A stretch of DNA of 64,000 nt from Vulcanimicrobium alpinum (GCF_027923555.1 NZ_AP025523.1:2422484-2486483), one strand, 5' to 3'. Counted from the stretch's first letter, positions 26,603-35,301 are shown. Program-made: numbers and translations. Notes: generated from the sequence alone by a model not told the origin.

Positions 26603-26955
26603 TTACGCGGCGCGCATCATCGGCGTCGCTCGGGACGTCGACGGCAAGGTGCGAGCGTACCGCTTGAGCGTACTGTAACTTCCCCGGAAAGCGCGGCGCC
26701 GGACGAGTTCGTCGTGGAGCGAGCGCAGCGACGTCCCCTCGGCGAGCGCCGCTTCGATCGCGTCGCGATGCGGATCGCAGAGCGCCGCGCGGCGTCCGCC
26801 AGATCGGCGACGCCGCCGAGTAACCCGGCCCGCCGCGCGTACGCCGCAATCGTCTCGCGGCGATGACCCGTTTCGCGCTCGATGCGGCGCAGTTTCTTCC
26901 CCTCGCGCAGCATCGCCAGGACCCGCTCCCGCTGCGCATCGGTCAGCGTGTTCAT
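26603..26955 (-). pseudogene. Frameshifted IstA-like (IS21) HTH remnant
   Basis: The frame from ATG 26955 gives a good HTH (RVLAMLREGKKLRRIERETG, then HRRETIAAYARRAGLLGG) but then turns into nonsense. Reading one frame over from about 26785 downward restores a second HTH-like unit, LCDPHRDAIEAALAEGTS then LRSLHDELVRRRAF and GSYSTLKRYARTL, ending at TAA 26603. Together these are the two-part N-terminal DNA-binding region of IS21-family IstA transposases. One base is gained or lost between about 26778 and 26815. No catalytic domain or IstB follows, so this is an IS21 remnant or a small HTH gene in decay. Confidence 0.7.
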
Positions 26956-26998
26956 TCCCGGCGTTTCATCGCTCGCGCAGGAGCCTCCCTGCGGGCCG

Positions 26999-27048
26999 GT
27001 GGCCGCTTTTCGCGGGGCCGATGGCGTGGCCGGTTTTCGCGGCCCGAA
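26999..27048 (+). repeat. Tandem 23-bp near-identical repeat upstream of clpP
   Basis: Two copies (26999-27021 and 27026-27048) share GTGGCCG, TTTTCGCGG and flanking bases, separated by 4 nt. Each can fold on itself (GGCCGC / GCGG). They lie 39 nt upstream of the clpP start and could be a regulator site or a remnant of a small repeat family. Confidence 0.45.
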
Positions 27049-27086
27049 TCGCCGCTCCGCGCAGCGCGTCTGCTAGACTGCGGCGC

Positions 27087-27696
27087 ATGAGTCTGATACC
27101 CATCGTCGTCGAGCAGACCGCGCGGCGAACGCTCGTACGACATCTACTCGCGGCTGCTGCAGGAACGCATCGTCTTCGTCACCGGCGCGATCGACGACGG
27201 GCTGGCGAACATCGTGATCGCGCAGCTGCTCTTTCTCGAACGCCAAGATCCCGACCGCGACATCGATCTCTACATCAACAGTCCCGGCGGCAGCGTCAGC
27301 GCGGGTCTCGCGATCTACGACACGATGCAGTTGATCAAGCCGCAGGTCGCGACGATCTGCGCCGGTTTCGCGGCGTCGGCTGCGTCGGTGCTGCTGACCG
27401 GCGGGGCACGCGGGAAGCGCATGGCGCTGCCGTACAGCAAAATCCTGATCCATCAGCCGTGGATCCAGCAAGTCGGCGGTCAAGCCACCGACATCGAGAT
27501 CCACGCCAAGGACCTCATCGCGACGCGCCGTACGCTGGCCGCGATCTACGAACGCACCACCGGCAAGCCGATCGACGACGTCCTCCGAGACCTCGAGCGC
27601 GACTTCTACATGACCGCCGACGACGCGCGCGCCTACGGAATCATCGACTCGATCCTCGACGGCACCAGCCGGAACGGCGAGACCCCGTCACCCTGA
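27087..27696 (+). pseudogene. clpP: ATP-dependent Clp protease proteolytic subunit, frameshifted near the N-terminus
   Basis: ATG 27087 begins the classical ClpP start [11 protein letters not shown], but after about 13 codons the frame goes wrong. One frame over, [20 protein letters not shown] continues perfectly to the stop at 27696. A single missing base in the run around 27121-27130 explains this. Downstream everything is intact: oxyanion strand SPGGSV, catalytic Ser in GFAASAAS, His in KILIHQPW, and Asp in the RDLERD segment. An internal GTG/ATG start (27214) would lack the N-terminal loop and first helix. Either a real lesion (another clpP copy would be expected elsewhere) or a sequencing error. 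Confidence 0.85.
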
Positions 27697-27710
27697 GCTC
27701 AGCCTGACAC
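27687..27710. repeat. GTCACCCTGAGC-type inverted repeat between clpP and permease
   Basis: A near-palindrome, GTCACCCTGAG followed by CTCAGCCTGAC, sits across the convergent stops and resembles the dispersed GTCACGCTGAGC repeat. It could serve as a bidirectional transcription end, though it also encodes the last residues of both genes. Confidence 0.5.
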
Positions 27711-29051
27711 GGCGAACGGCCACTCACGAAGCTTCGCCGCGCGAACCGCGAACACCGCAACGCCCGCCGCGACGGTCACCGTACCGAAGAGCATCGCGCC
27801 GGCGCCGGAACTCCAGAACAGGTAGGTCCAGCCGCCGAGCGCGACGAGTGCCGGCAGCGGGAAGAGCCACATCCGGTACGGCGCGCGCACGCCGCGGCGG
27901 CGCAGCGCGAAGAGCGCGAAAATCTGCGCGATCGGCTGCACCAGCACGATCCCCGCCGTCAGCGCGTTGATGATCTGATCGAGCGTGAACAGCGATGCCG
28001 GCAGCGCCAGCGCGCCGATCGTCAGCAGCGAGACGTTGGGGAAGCGATGCACCGCATCGACGCGCGCGAAGGGACGCAGAAACGCGCCGTCGACCGCCGC
28101 CGCGAACGGGATGCGCGAGAACGCGAGCAGGTTCCCGAACACCGACGCGAACGCGGTGGTCAGCACGAGCAGCGTGGCGATCGTCGCGGCGACGCCGCCG
28201 AAGGCCCGCTCGACGAGCGACGAAGCGATGTGCGCACCGAGCGGCGGCAGGGTACCGTTCGCCGCCGGGATCACGTCGCGCCACGGCACCGCGCCCAGGA
28301 TCCCGACCTGCATCGTGAGGTACAGCGCGCCGACCAGCAGGATCGAAACGACGATCGAGCGCGGCAGGGTCTTCGCCGGATCGATCACTTCATCGCCGAT
28401 CGCGCTCGACGCGCCGTAGCCGACGTAATCGTACATCGCGATCACCAGCGCTTGACCGAAGCCGGCGGCGAGTCCGCCCCCGAACCCGTCGCGCGGGAGT
28501 GCAAACGCCTGCGCCGGAGCGAAGTGCGCGAACGCTGCGACGATCACGATGAGCAGCGTCGCGATCGCCGCGACCGCCAGCACGCGCCCGATCCCCGCGA
28601 TCGAACCGATCCCGCGATAGAGCGCGGCGACGGTGAGCACGCCGACCCCGATCGCGACGATCTGCACGTGCTGCGGCGACGTCCCGACCCACGGCACGAG
28701 ATACGCGGCGTAGTTCGCGAAGCCGACGTAGCCGGACGCTTGGATCAGCGGCGCGTAGAAGATCGTCTGCCACACGAACAGGAACGCCAGCAGCGCGCCC
28801 CACCGGCGCGCGCCGAACACCGAGCGCAGAAAGCCGTACGTTCCGCCCGACCCGGGGAAGAGCGAGCCGAGTTCCGCCCACACCAAACCGTCGCAAAGCG
28901 CGAGCAGCGCGCCCGCCAGCCAGCCGGCGAGCGAGTACGGACCGTGCAGGGCGCCAAGCACCAGCGGCACGGTGATCAGCGGCCCGATGCCGATCATCGT
29001 GATCACGTTGATCGCGATCGCGCCGCGCAGCGCGACGCCGCGAATCAGCAC
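27699..29051 (-). CDS. APC-superfamily amino acid permease
   Basis: 450 residues from GTG 29051, 3 nt after the manA stop. About 12 hydrophobic helices. Helix 1 carries the family unwound segment GIGPLITVP, and helix 3 precedes GSGGTYGFLR, typical of the amino acid-polyamine-organocation superfamily. A conserved acidic/aromatic stretch IAMYDYVGYGASSAIGDEV supports the branch of basic/neutral amino acid or amine transporters. Substrate not assignable. Its stop lies 2 nt from the convergent clpP stop, within a short inverted repeat. Confidence 0.88.
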   Translation of the reverse strand: MLIRGVALRGAIAINVITMIGIGPLITVPLVLGALHGPYSLAGWLAGALLALCDGLVWAELGSLFPGSGGTYGFLRSVFGARRWGALLAFLFVWQTIFYAPLIQASGYVGFANYAAYLVPWVGTSPQHVQIVAIGVGVLTVAALYRGIGSIAGIGRVLAVAAIATLLIVIVAAFAHFAPAQAFALPRDGFGGGLAAGFGQALVIAMYDYVGYGASSAIGDEVIDPAKTLPRSIVVSILLVGALYLTMQVGILGAVPWRDVIPAANGTLPPLGAHIASSLVERAFGGVAATIATLLVLTTAFASVFGNLLAFSRIPFAAAVDGAFLRPFARVDAVHRFPNVSLLTIGALALPASLFTLDQIINALTAGIVLVQPIAQIFALFALRRRGVRAPYRMWLFPLPALVALGGWTYLFWSSGAGAMLFGTVTVAAGVAVFAVRAAKLREWPFAVSG

Positions 29052-29053
29052 AC

Positions 29054-30133
29054 TCAGCGCTGCGCGAACTGCGCCGCGAACGCGTCGAACGCGTCGGGCG
29101 CGACGCCGGCGCCGAGGGTGCGCGCGCGCATCGCCGCGAGGTCGGGCTGCGGCCGCACGACCAGCGCGTGCGTCGGCTCGCCGCCCGGGATCAGCGCGAT
29201 CCGCGCCGCCGCCGCCGGCGTCACCGCCGTCTGCCACGGTTCGAGGACCGTGCTCCCGCCGCCGGCGTCGACGCGCACGTGGGCGTCCATCGCCGTGATC
29301 GTGAGGGGACGGCCGTCGGTCTCCAGGTACGCGTCGAGCCCGTGCACCTTTACGCGCTCGACGGCGAATCGCGGATCGGCGATCAGCAGCGTGCGCGCGA
29401 TCCCGTCTGCATCATACGCGAGCTGCTGCACCGCGCCGGGAAAGGTCGCGCGGAAATCGAGGACGTCGCCGGCCTTCTCCACGTGCAGTTGGCGCGGCCG
29501 GCCGTCGGCGCCGACGCGGTTCCAATCGAAGATCCGGTAGGTGAGGTCGCTGGCCTGCTGCGTTTCGAAGAGCTGAATCCCCGCGCCGATCGCATGCAGC
29601 GTCCCGGCCGGCAAGTAAAACGCGTCGCCGGGGTAGACCGGGACGCGTCGGAGGATCTCGCCGAGGCTGCCGTCGGCGACACGCCGCTCGTATTCCTCGC
29701 GGGACGTGTCGCGCGCCCAGCCGAGCACGAGTTCGGCCCCCGGCTCGCAGGCGAGGATGTACCAGCACTCGGTCTTTCCGAACGGCTGGCCCTCCACGCG
29801 CTGCGCGTAGGCGTCGTCCGGATGGACCTGCACCGAGAGCGGCGCGCGGGCATCGATGATCTTCGTGAGGACCGGAAAGAGCCGCTCTGCGTCGATCGGC
29901 CCGGTCAGCCGCGTCCCGAGCTCGGTGCGCAACGCAGCGAGCGTCGTACCCGCAAGAGCGCCGTTGCCGACGGCGTTCTCGTCCCAGCACTCCCACGACT
30001 CGCCCAGCGGCGGCTCGACGTGCGCGATGCGTGCGGCCTCCCGCTTCCCGTAGCGGCTGAGGAGCGCGTCGCCGCCCCAGATCGCAGGCGTCTCTTTCGG
30101 CCGCATGACGTACGGGTACAGAAGCTCGGACAC
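29054..30133 (-). CDS. manA: Mannose-6-phosphate isomerase, class I
   Basis: 359 residues. Interconverts mannose 6-phosphate and fructose 6-phosphate. Zinc-site residues of the cupin fold are visible in SVQVHPDD (Gln/His), KTECWYIL (Glu) and LPAGTLHAIGAG (His), plus the substrate Arg region FDWNRVG. N-terminal IWGGDALLSRYGK is also typical. Start ATG at 30133; the APC permease gene follows 2 nt after its stop. Feeds GDP-mannose for glycans. Confidence 0.92.
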   Translation of the reverse strand: MSELLYPYVMRPKETPAIWGGDALLSRYGKREAARIAHVEPPLGESWECWDENAVGNGALAGTTLAALRTELGTRLTGPIDAERLFPVLTKIIDARAPLSVQVHPDDAYAQRVEGQPFGKTECWYILACEPGAELVLGWARDTSREEYERRVADGSLGEILRRVPVYPGDAFYLPAGTLHAIGAGIQLFETQQASDLTYRIFDWNRVGADGRPRQLHVEKAGDVLDFRATFPGAVQQLAYDADGIARTLLIADPRFAVERVKVHGLDAYLETDGRPLTITAMDAHVRVDAGGGSTVLEPWQTAVTPAAAARIALIPGGEPTHALVVRPQPDLAAMRARTLGAGVAPDAFDAFAAQFAQR

Positions 30134-30167
30134 GTTGCGACTCTAAGCGACGGGGTGCGGTCGAATC

Positions 30168-30199
30168 CTCCCGGCCCGGGCGAAGCGCCGGGCCGGGAG
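30168..30199 (-). terminator. Perfect 12-bp hairpin
   Basis: CTCCCGGCCCGG (30168-30179) pairs perfectly with CCGGGCCGGGAG (30188-30199) around an 8-nt loop. It lies just after the stop of the minus-strand small exported protein and before manA, so it is a likely transcription terminator (no U-run). Confidence 0.65.
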
Positions 30200-30206
30200 C
30201 GAAGCG

Positions 30207-30536
30207 CTACTCGCGCCGGATCGTGGTCGAGGAACTCGAACGGTTGGACGCGGCCACCAGGCCGACGATCGCCACCAGGACGACCGCACCGACGATGATC
30301 CAGGTCCACGGGATCTGCTGGGTGTCGGTCGTGGTCGTGGTCGTAGAACTCGACGTTCCGTTGCTGGTGCTCGGGGCTCCGGCACTGCTTCCGCCGCCGG
30401 CCCCGCCGCCGGTCGTGCTGCTGCTCGTGGTTCCGCCGCCGCCCGTGCCGCCGGTCGACTGTGCGAGCGCGAAGCTCGGCGCAATCGCCACGAACAGGGC
30501 GAAGACGAGGATCGAGAGCCGTGTGACGATGCGCAT
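30207..30536 (-). CDS. Small exported/membrane protein with Gly/Ser/Thr linker
   Basis: 109 residues from ATG 30536; a strong GAGGAGG ribosome site lies about 13 nt upstream. A signal peptide (residues about 1-26, LSILVFALFVAIAPSFALA) is followed by about 50 residues of Gly, Ser and Thr low-complexity sequence. A transmembrane helix comes next (about 76-96, IPWTWIIVGAVVLVAIVGLV) with a short basic tail. No family recognised; the topology suggests a small surface or periplasmic anchor. Followed by a perfect hairpin. Confidence 0.7.
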   Translation of the reverse strand: MRIVTRLSILVFALFVAIAPSFALAQSTGGTGGGGTTSSSTTGGGAGGGSSAGAPSTSNGTSSSTTTTTTDTQQIPWTWIIVGAVVLVAIVGLVAASNRSSSSTTIRRE

Positions 30537-30565
30537 GATGAGAGAGGCCTCCTCGTCGTGAGTGA

Positions 30566-30703
30566 TCAGGCCGCCGCGTCCTGCGGCTCCGGGTCGCCCT
30601 GCGGCGACGTCGGATCCGCGGGGATCCCGGGCATATCGGGCGGCGCGTCCGGCATCGCCGGCACGTCGGGGACCGATTCTGGGATTTGATACTCGGCGAC
30701 CAT
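30566..30703 (-). CDS. Small acidic proline-rich protein
   Basis: 45 residues from ATG 30703 with AGCGAGG about 5 nt upstream. The sequence is almost entirely Pro, Asp, Ala and Glu (VPDVPAMPDAPPDMPGIP) and has no folded domain. It precedes the small membrane protein by 29 nt on the same strand, so they may be co-transcribed. It could be a disordered peptide or a chance frame. Confidence 0.4.
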   Translation of the reverse strand: MVAEYQIPESVPDVPAMPDAPPDMPGIPADPTSPQGDPEPQDAAA

Positions 30704-30803
30704 AGCCTCGCTGACGTTCCCGAGGGGCGAAGTCTCGAAACGGTGCGGGGGCGGCCGCCGGCGTCCGGCAACCCTGGCGGGCCTGCGAAGGTTGTGCCTC
30801 GCA

Positions 30804-31439
30804 ATGCGCTCCTTGCAACGCGTTGCCGTTTTGGCGGCAACGATCGTGCTGCTGGGCGAAGCTCCGACGCCCACGGCTCCCTCAGAAGAGGCCGCACGCG
30901 TCGTTGCGCTGAGCAGCAACCGCTCGTCCGCCGTGCAGTCGTACACGTCGCGGCTGCACGTCGACGTCGCGCTGTGTTCGTTCCCGTTCTTGAAGTTTCA
31001 CTTAAACGGCACGATGGCGTTCAAACGGCCCAACCTCTACTCGGTGCACTTCGAGCACGTCCCGTGGTTCGGCAAAGGCTTTGAAGATCTCAAAGCCGAC
31101 CCGCTCGTGCCGATGACGTGGCCGGAACACTATGACATCACCAGCCTCAAGCGCGAAGGCGGCCGCGCGCTGTTCGAAATGCGCGACAAGGTGGACGGCC
31201 ACATCAAGGGCGTGCACGCGGAGCTCGACAACGATGGGCTGCGCCGCATCACGTGGATGTACGTCAACGGCGGCAACATCGACGTGCAGGTGACGCCGTC
31301 GACCGTCGACGGCGTCCCGGTGCCGTCGGTGGAAGACGCCGACATCAAGCTCCCGACGTATCACGTGACGGCGCACGCGACGTTCACCGACTACAAGATC
31401 GTCACCGACTCCGAAGCGAACGGTGAACGCGCGCGCTGA
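30804..31439 (+). CDS. Exported LolA-like (lipid/lipoprotein carrier fold) protein
   Basis: 211 residues from ATG 30804 (30792 is an alternative GTG-type start). Signal peptide at about 1-20 (LQRVAVLAATIVLLGEA). The mature part alternates strands, with a YTSRLHVDVALCSFPFLKF opening and a KRPNLYSVHFEHVP segment, as in LolA/LolB-like and lipid-binding periplasmic proteins. It overlaps hpnK by 17 nt, so it may belong to the hopanoid operon and bind or move a lipid. This is inference from fold character and position. Confidence 0.6.
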   Translation: MRSLQRVAVLAATIVLLGEAPTPTAPSEEAARVVALSSNRSSAVQSYTSRLHVDVALCSFPFLKFHLNGTMAFKRPNLYSVHFEHVPWFGKGFEDLKADPLVPMTWPEHYDITSLKREGGRALFEMRDKVDGHIKGVHAELDNDGLRRITWMYVNGGNIDVQVTPSTVDGVPVPSVEDADIKLPTYHVTAHATFTDYKIVTDSEANGERAR

Positions 31440-32313
31440 GCGCGCGCTCCGCCGGGTCATCGTCACGGCGGACGACTTCGGGCTCGCGCTCCCGGTCAAC
31501 GAGGCCGTCGAGCGCGCGCACCGCGAGGGCGTGCTCACCGCCGCGAGCCTGATGGTCGCCGCGCCGGCGGCGGCCGACGCCGTCGCCCGCGCGCGCGCGC
31601 TCCCCACGCTGCGCGTCGGCCTGCACGTCGTCGTCGTCGACGGAACGCCGCTGCTGCCGCCCGAGCAGATCCCCGATCTGGTCGACGCGCGCGGGATGTT
31701 CGGCGCCGATCTCGCCGGCGCGGGGGTGCGCTATTTCTTCGTGCCGGGGATCCGCCGCCAGCTCGAAGCGGAGATCCGCGCGCAGTTCGCCGCGTTCGCG
31801 GCGAGCGGGCTGGCGTTCGATCACGTCAACGCGCAATGCCACATGCACCTGCACCCGACGGTCTTCGGGATCATGGTAAAGGTCGCGCGCGAGTATGGTT
31901 CTCCGCCGATGCGGATTCCCTACGAACCGTTTGCCGCGTCGTGGCGTGCGACGCACGACGCACGCGGCCTGCGGTTCGCGAACGCCTACCTGCTCGCGCC
32001 GTGGCTCGCGTTGATGAAACTGCGTTTGCGGGCCGCGGGGATCGCGCACAACGATCGCGTCTTCGGTCTCGGCGACTCGGGGCACATGACCGCGGCCCGC
32101 GTGCGGGCGCTGCTCGGCGAGCTCGAACCCGGCGTCACCGAGGTGTTCTTCCACCCGGCGACGTCCCATTGGGACGGGATGACCGACGCGCTGTCGCGTT
32201 ACCGGCTCGAAGACGAGTTCGACGCGCTGCTCGACCCCGGCGTCGCGCGCGCGCTCGGCGAACCCGGCGTCGAGCGGATCGCGTTCTCGGATCTCACGGC
32301 CGCGCGTGCCTGA
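31423..32313 (+). CDS. hpnK: Hopanoid biosynthesis-associated deacetylase HpnK
   Basis: 296 residues from GTG 31423, overlapping the preceding gene by 17 nt. A YdjC/ChbG-type carbohydrate deacetylase fold: metal-site Asp pair in IVTADDFGLA (residues 13-22), His in VGLHVVVVDG, His cluster CHMHLHPT, and EVFFHPA near the C-terminus. In hopanoid clusters this protein acts on the sugar part of composite hopanoids (deacetylation of N-acetylglucosaminyl-hopanoid). Overlaps hpnI by 8 nt. Confidence 0.9.
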   Translation: MNARAERALRRVIVTADDFGLALPVNEAVERAHREGVLTAASLMVAAPAAADAVARARALPTLRVGLHVVVVDGTPLLPPEQIPDLVDARGMFGADLAGAGVRYFFVPGIRRQLEAEIRAQFAAFAASGLAFDHVNAQCHMHLHPTVFGIMVKVAREYGSPPMRIPYEPFAASWRATHDARGLRFANAYLLAPWLALMKLRLRAAGIAHNDRVFGLGDSGHMTAARVRALLGELEPGVTEVFFHPATSHWDGMTDALSRYRLEDEFDALLDPGVARALGEPGVERIAFSDLTAARA

Positions 32314-33460
32314 TCTGCGGCGCCTCGCCGCGCGCGCGACCTGCGCGCTCTCGCTCGCGAGTCTCGGCTACACTGCTTTCGCGCTGGTACGCACGCTCGC
32401 GTTCGCGAAGCGTCCGCTCCAGCCGGCGACGCGCGCGCCGCACGTCACGATCCTCAAGCCGCTCCACGGCGACGAACCGCTGCTCGTGCAGAAGCTCGCG
32501 TCGTTCTGCGATCAGGAGTATCCGCACTTCGATGTGGTGATGGGGACGCGCGCCGCCGGAGACGTCGCGCTCGAAGCGGCGCGCGCCGTGGCACGCGATC
32601 ATCCCGGTATCGCGACGGTGGTGCACGCGGCCGCATCGACGCCGCATTATCCGAATCCGAAGGCGGCGACGCTCGCCGCGCTCGTCCCCCATGCGCGCGG
32701 TGAGATCATCGTCTTCGCCGACAGCGACATGCGCGTGACGCCGGAATATCTGCTGGCCGTCGCGGCGCCGTTCGAGGATCCAGCCGTCGGCGCCGTGACG
32801 TGCCTCTATCGCGGCGAACCCGCCGGCGGCGGGGCCGCCTCGGCGCTGGGCGCGATGGCGAATCACGAGCACTTCGCGCCGTCGGTCCTCGTCGCCGAAT
32901 CGCTGATGGGGATGCGGTTCGGATTCGGCGCGACGATCGCGGTGCGGCGCGCGCTCTTCGAGCGGATCGGCGGGTTGGCGGCGATCGGCAGCCACATCGC
33001 CGACGACGCCACGCTCTGCCGGCTGGTGCGCGAGGCGGGATTCCGCGTCGTGCTCTCGCGCTACGTCGTTGAAAACGTCGTCGACGAGCCGACGCTCGCG
33101 GCGCTGTGGGAGCACGAGCTGCGCTGGGCGCGGACGCATCGCGCGCTCGAACCGGCCGGGTACGCGGGGCTCGCGATCACCTATCCGATCCCGCTTGCGC
33201 TGCTGCACCTCGCGCTCGCGCGCAACCGCGCGAAGGCGCTCGCGGTGGTGGCCGCCGCGTTCGCACTGCGGTTTGCGCTCAGCGCCGCGACGCGCGCCGC
33301 CTTCGGCGTGCGTTCAGCGCCGCAGCCCCTGCTGATCCCGCTGCGCGACGCCTTCGGTCTGGCGGTGTGGGCGGCGGCGTTCGCGTCGCGCCGCGTCGCG
33401 TGGTCCGGCGAGACGCTCGCGCTCGCGGACAACGGCACCGTCACGCGCGCCGGGCGATAG
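32306..33460 (+). CDS. hpnI: Hopanoid glycosyltransferase HpnI
   Basis: 384 residues, GTG start overlapping hpnK. A GT2-family enzyme with an N-terminal membrane helix (about 8-28), nucleotide-sugar entry VTILKPLHGDEPLL, the DxD motif DSDMRV at about 139-144, the acceptor motif FGFGATIAVRR, and two C-terminal hydrophobic segments. Family members add N-acetylglucosamine to bacteriohopanetetrol. Its neighbours hpnK and hpnG support this. Confidence 0.9.
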   Translation: MPDLRRLAARATCALSLASLGYTAFALVRTLAFAKRPLQPATRAPHVTILKPLHGDEPLLVQKLASFCDQEYPHFDVVMGTRAAGDVALEAARAVARDHPGIATVVHAAASTPHYPNPKAATLAALVPHARGEIIVFADSDMRVTPEYLLAVAAPFEDPAVGAVTCLYRGEPAGGGAASALGAMANHEHFAPSVLVAESLMGMRFGFGATIAVRRALFERIGGLAAIGSHIADDATLCRLVREAGFRVVLSRYVVENVVDEPTLAALWEHELRWARTHRALEPAGYAGLAITYPIPLALLHLALARNRAKALAVVAAAFALRFALSAATRAAFGVRSAPQPLLIPLRDAFGLAVWAAAFASRRVAWSGETLALADNGTVTRAGR

Positions 33461-33463
33461 CCG

Positions 33464-34087
33464 TTGCCGTTCGTGCTGCTCGTCCCGCGCGGCGCGGAAG
33501 CCGCCGCCGTGCGCCGCGCGCATCCCGCGGCGCGGGTCGTCGAGGTGCGCGCCGGGCGGCACGCTGCGGCGAATCCCCCCGCATTCGCCGCGGGCGACGT
33601 CGCCGTCGTCCTCGGGCTCGCCGGCGCGCTGCGCGAACACCGCACCGGCGACGCCGTCGCGTATCGGTCCGTCGCCGACGCCGACGGCCGCGTCGCGCTG
33701 ACCGATCCGCACGACGCTGGCATCGACACCGCGTCGCTCCCGAACTGCGCGCTCGCCGACGCCTGCACCGTCGACCACGTCGTCACGACGCGAACGGAGC
33801 GCGCGGCGCTTGCCGCGCGCTGGTCTGCTTCGGTCGTCGACATGGAAGGGACGCACCTCGCCCGTGCGCTCGCCGCGCGCGGCGTCCCGTGCGTCATGCT
33901 GCGCGCGATCAGCGACGATGCGGCACGTGACCTGCCCGCGCTCGAGCGTGCGATCACCGCCGACGGCGGCGTCGACGGGCTGCGGATCGCACGCGCGTTC
34001 CTGCGCGCACCGCTCGCGGCCGCCGCGTTCGTGCGCGGCGCGCGCGCCGGCCTGCGCACGCTCGAAGCGATCGCGCGCCGATTCTGA
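33464..34087 (+). CDS. hpnG: Hopanoid nucleosidase/phosphorylase HpnG
   Basis: 207 residues, apparent TTG start 3 nt after hpnI. The MTA/SAH nucleosidase-like motifs are short but present: VVDMEGTHLARAL (purine/ribose-binding Met-Glu) and CVMLRAISDDAARDLP (catalytic Asp in SDD). HpnG releases adenine from adenosylhopane, giving ribosylhopane, the step after HpnH. Smaller than typical HpnG (about 240 aa), the shortage being in the N-terminal half. Confidence 0.85.
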   Translation: MPFVLLVPRGAEAAAVRRAHPAARVVEVRAGRHAAANPPAFAAGDVAVVLGLAGALREHRTGDAVAYRSVADADGRVALTDPHDAGIDTASLPNCALADACTVDHVVTTRTERAALAARWSASVVDMEGTHLARALAARGVPCVMLRAISDDAARDLPALERAITADGGVDGLRIARAFLRAPLAAAAFVRGARAGLRTLEAIARRF

Positions 34088-34101
34088 ACGCCGCGACCAC
34101 C

Positions 34102-35301
34102 CTATCGCCCGGCGCGTCGGCCGTCGGCGCGCTGCGCGCTGAACGTGCGGCCCTTCCATGCGCCGCCGCGGCCCGCGCGATGGCGCCGTGCCGAGTCCAC
34201 GGTCATCGCCGCATACATCGCCGCGGCCGCGGGCAATGCGAGCGCCGCGATCCGCGGCACCCGGTAGAGCCGCAGCGTCGGCGCGTACGCGCCGCTCATC
34301 AGCAGCCACGCGAGCGCGCCGGGGAGCGCGAGATCCCATCGGCGCGTGATCGTTCCCGCGATCGCCGTCGCCGGCGGAACGACGTACAGCACGACCATCC
34401 CCGCGACCGTCCCCGCGAGCAGCAGCGGAGAGTGATGCAGCTGCGTGTACGCCGTGCGCGCGACCATCGACCAGATCTCATCGACCGACGCATAGGGGCG
34501 AACGCTCCGCGAGGTCGTCGCGAGCGCGAGCCACAGCCGCCCGCCGTCCCCTTTCACTGCAGCCGCGAGCGCGCAGTCGTCGATCAGCTCGCCCGCGATC
34601 CGTTCGATCCCGCCGATCCCGCGCAGCGCATCGTCCGCGATCAGCACGCAGCCGCCGGCCGCACCCGCCGTTGCGCGGCGATCGTCGTTGACCCACGCGA
34701 ACGGATAGAGCATGCGGAAGAAAAACACGAACGCCGGAATCAAGAGGCGCTCCCACGGGCTCGCGCAGTGCAGCGCGACCATTTGCGAGACCAAATCGCG
34801 GCGTTCGCCCTGCGCCGTCGCGACGAGCCCCGCGAGCGTCGCGTCGTCGTGCTCGACGTCGGCGTCAGAGAACCACCAGAACGCCGGCCGCGCACCGGCG
34901 GCGCGTGCCATGGCGACGCCCTGCGCGAGCGCCCACATCTTCCCGGTCCACCCTTCGGAGCGCGGCGCGCCGTCGACGATGCGCGCGCGTTCGTCTGCGC
35001 CGTGCTCGGCGATCACCGCGCGCGCGATCGCGCCTGTCCCGTCGTCGCTGCGGTCGTCGACGAGCGTCATGGCGAACGCGCCGCCGTAACGCTGACGGAT
35101 CAGCGACGTCAGCGTGCGGCCGATGACGTCCGCTTCGTTGCGCGCCGGAACGACGGCGTGGACCTCCGGCGCGGAATCGCCGGCGGCGGGCGTACGGAGG
35201 CGATTCGCGCGCGCATCCCAAAAGCGACCACGCGCGGCGACCAAGCCCACCCAGGCCGCCACGCCGGCCCACGCCAGAAGCCTCCATGACGTATTCGCCA
35301 C
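34102..35301 (-). CDS. hpnB: Hopene-associated glycosyltransferase HpnB
   Basis: 399 residues from GTG 35301. GT2 fold with membrane anchor LLAWAGVAAWVGLVAARG at the N-terminus, EVHAVVPARNEADVIG, DDRSDDGT, DADVEHDD (DxD), and several C-terminal helices. Hopanoid clusters carry this protein next to the cyclase; its substrate is not settled. It is antisense to the surrounding hpn genes, and its start overlaps that of squalene-hopene cyclase (35286) by 16 nt head-to-head. A frame 19 codons longer is less likely because its start lies inside the cyclase gene. Confidence 0.88.
   Translation of the reverse strand: MANTSWRLLAWAGVAAWVGLVAARGRFWDARANRLRTPAAGDSAPEVHAVVPARNEADVIGRTLTSLIRQRYGGAFAMTLVDDRSDDGTGAIARAVIAEHGADERARIVDGAPRSEGWTGKMWALAQGVAMARAAGARPAFWWFSDADVEHDDATLAGLVATAQGERRDLVSQMVALHCASPWERLLIPAFVFFFRMLYPFAWVNDDRRATAGAAGGCVLIADDALRGIGGIERIAGELIDDCALAAAVKGDGGRLWLALATTSRSVRPYASVDEIWSMVARTAYTQLHHSPLLLAGTVAGMVVLYVVPPATAIAGTITRRWDLALPGALAWLLMSGAYAPTLRLYRVPRIAALALPAAAAMYAAMTVDSARRHRAGRGGAWKGRTFSAQRADGRRAGR

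Noticed and set aside
24291-26939. An 882-residue minus-strand frame across the diiron, dioxygenase and protease genes
   Set aside because: Shadow of three well-supported plus-strand genes; composition is Arg/Asp-rich without motifs.
30349-30455. CRISPR-like or tandem repeat DNA in the Gly/Ser/Thr linker
   Set aside because: This is low-complexity coding sequence, not regularly spaced repeats. No CRISPR array or cas gene was seen in the window.
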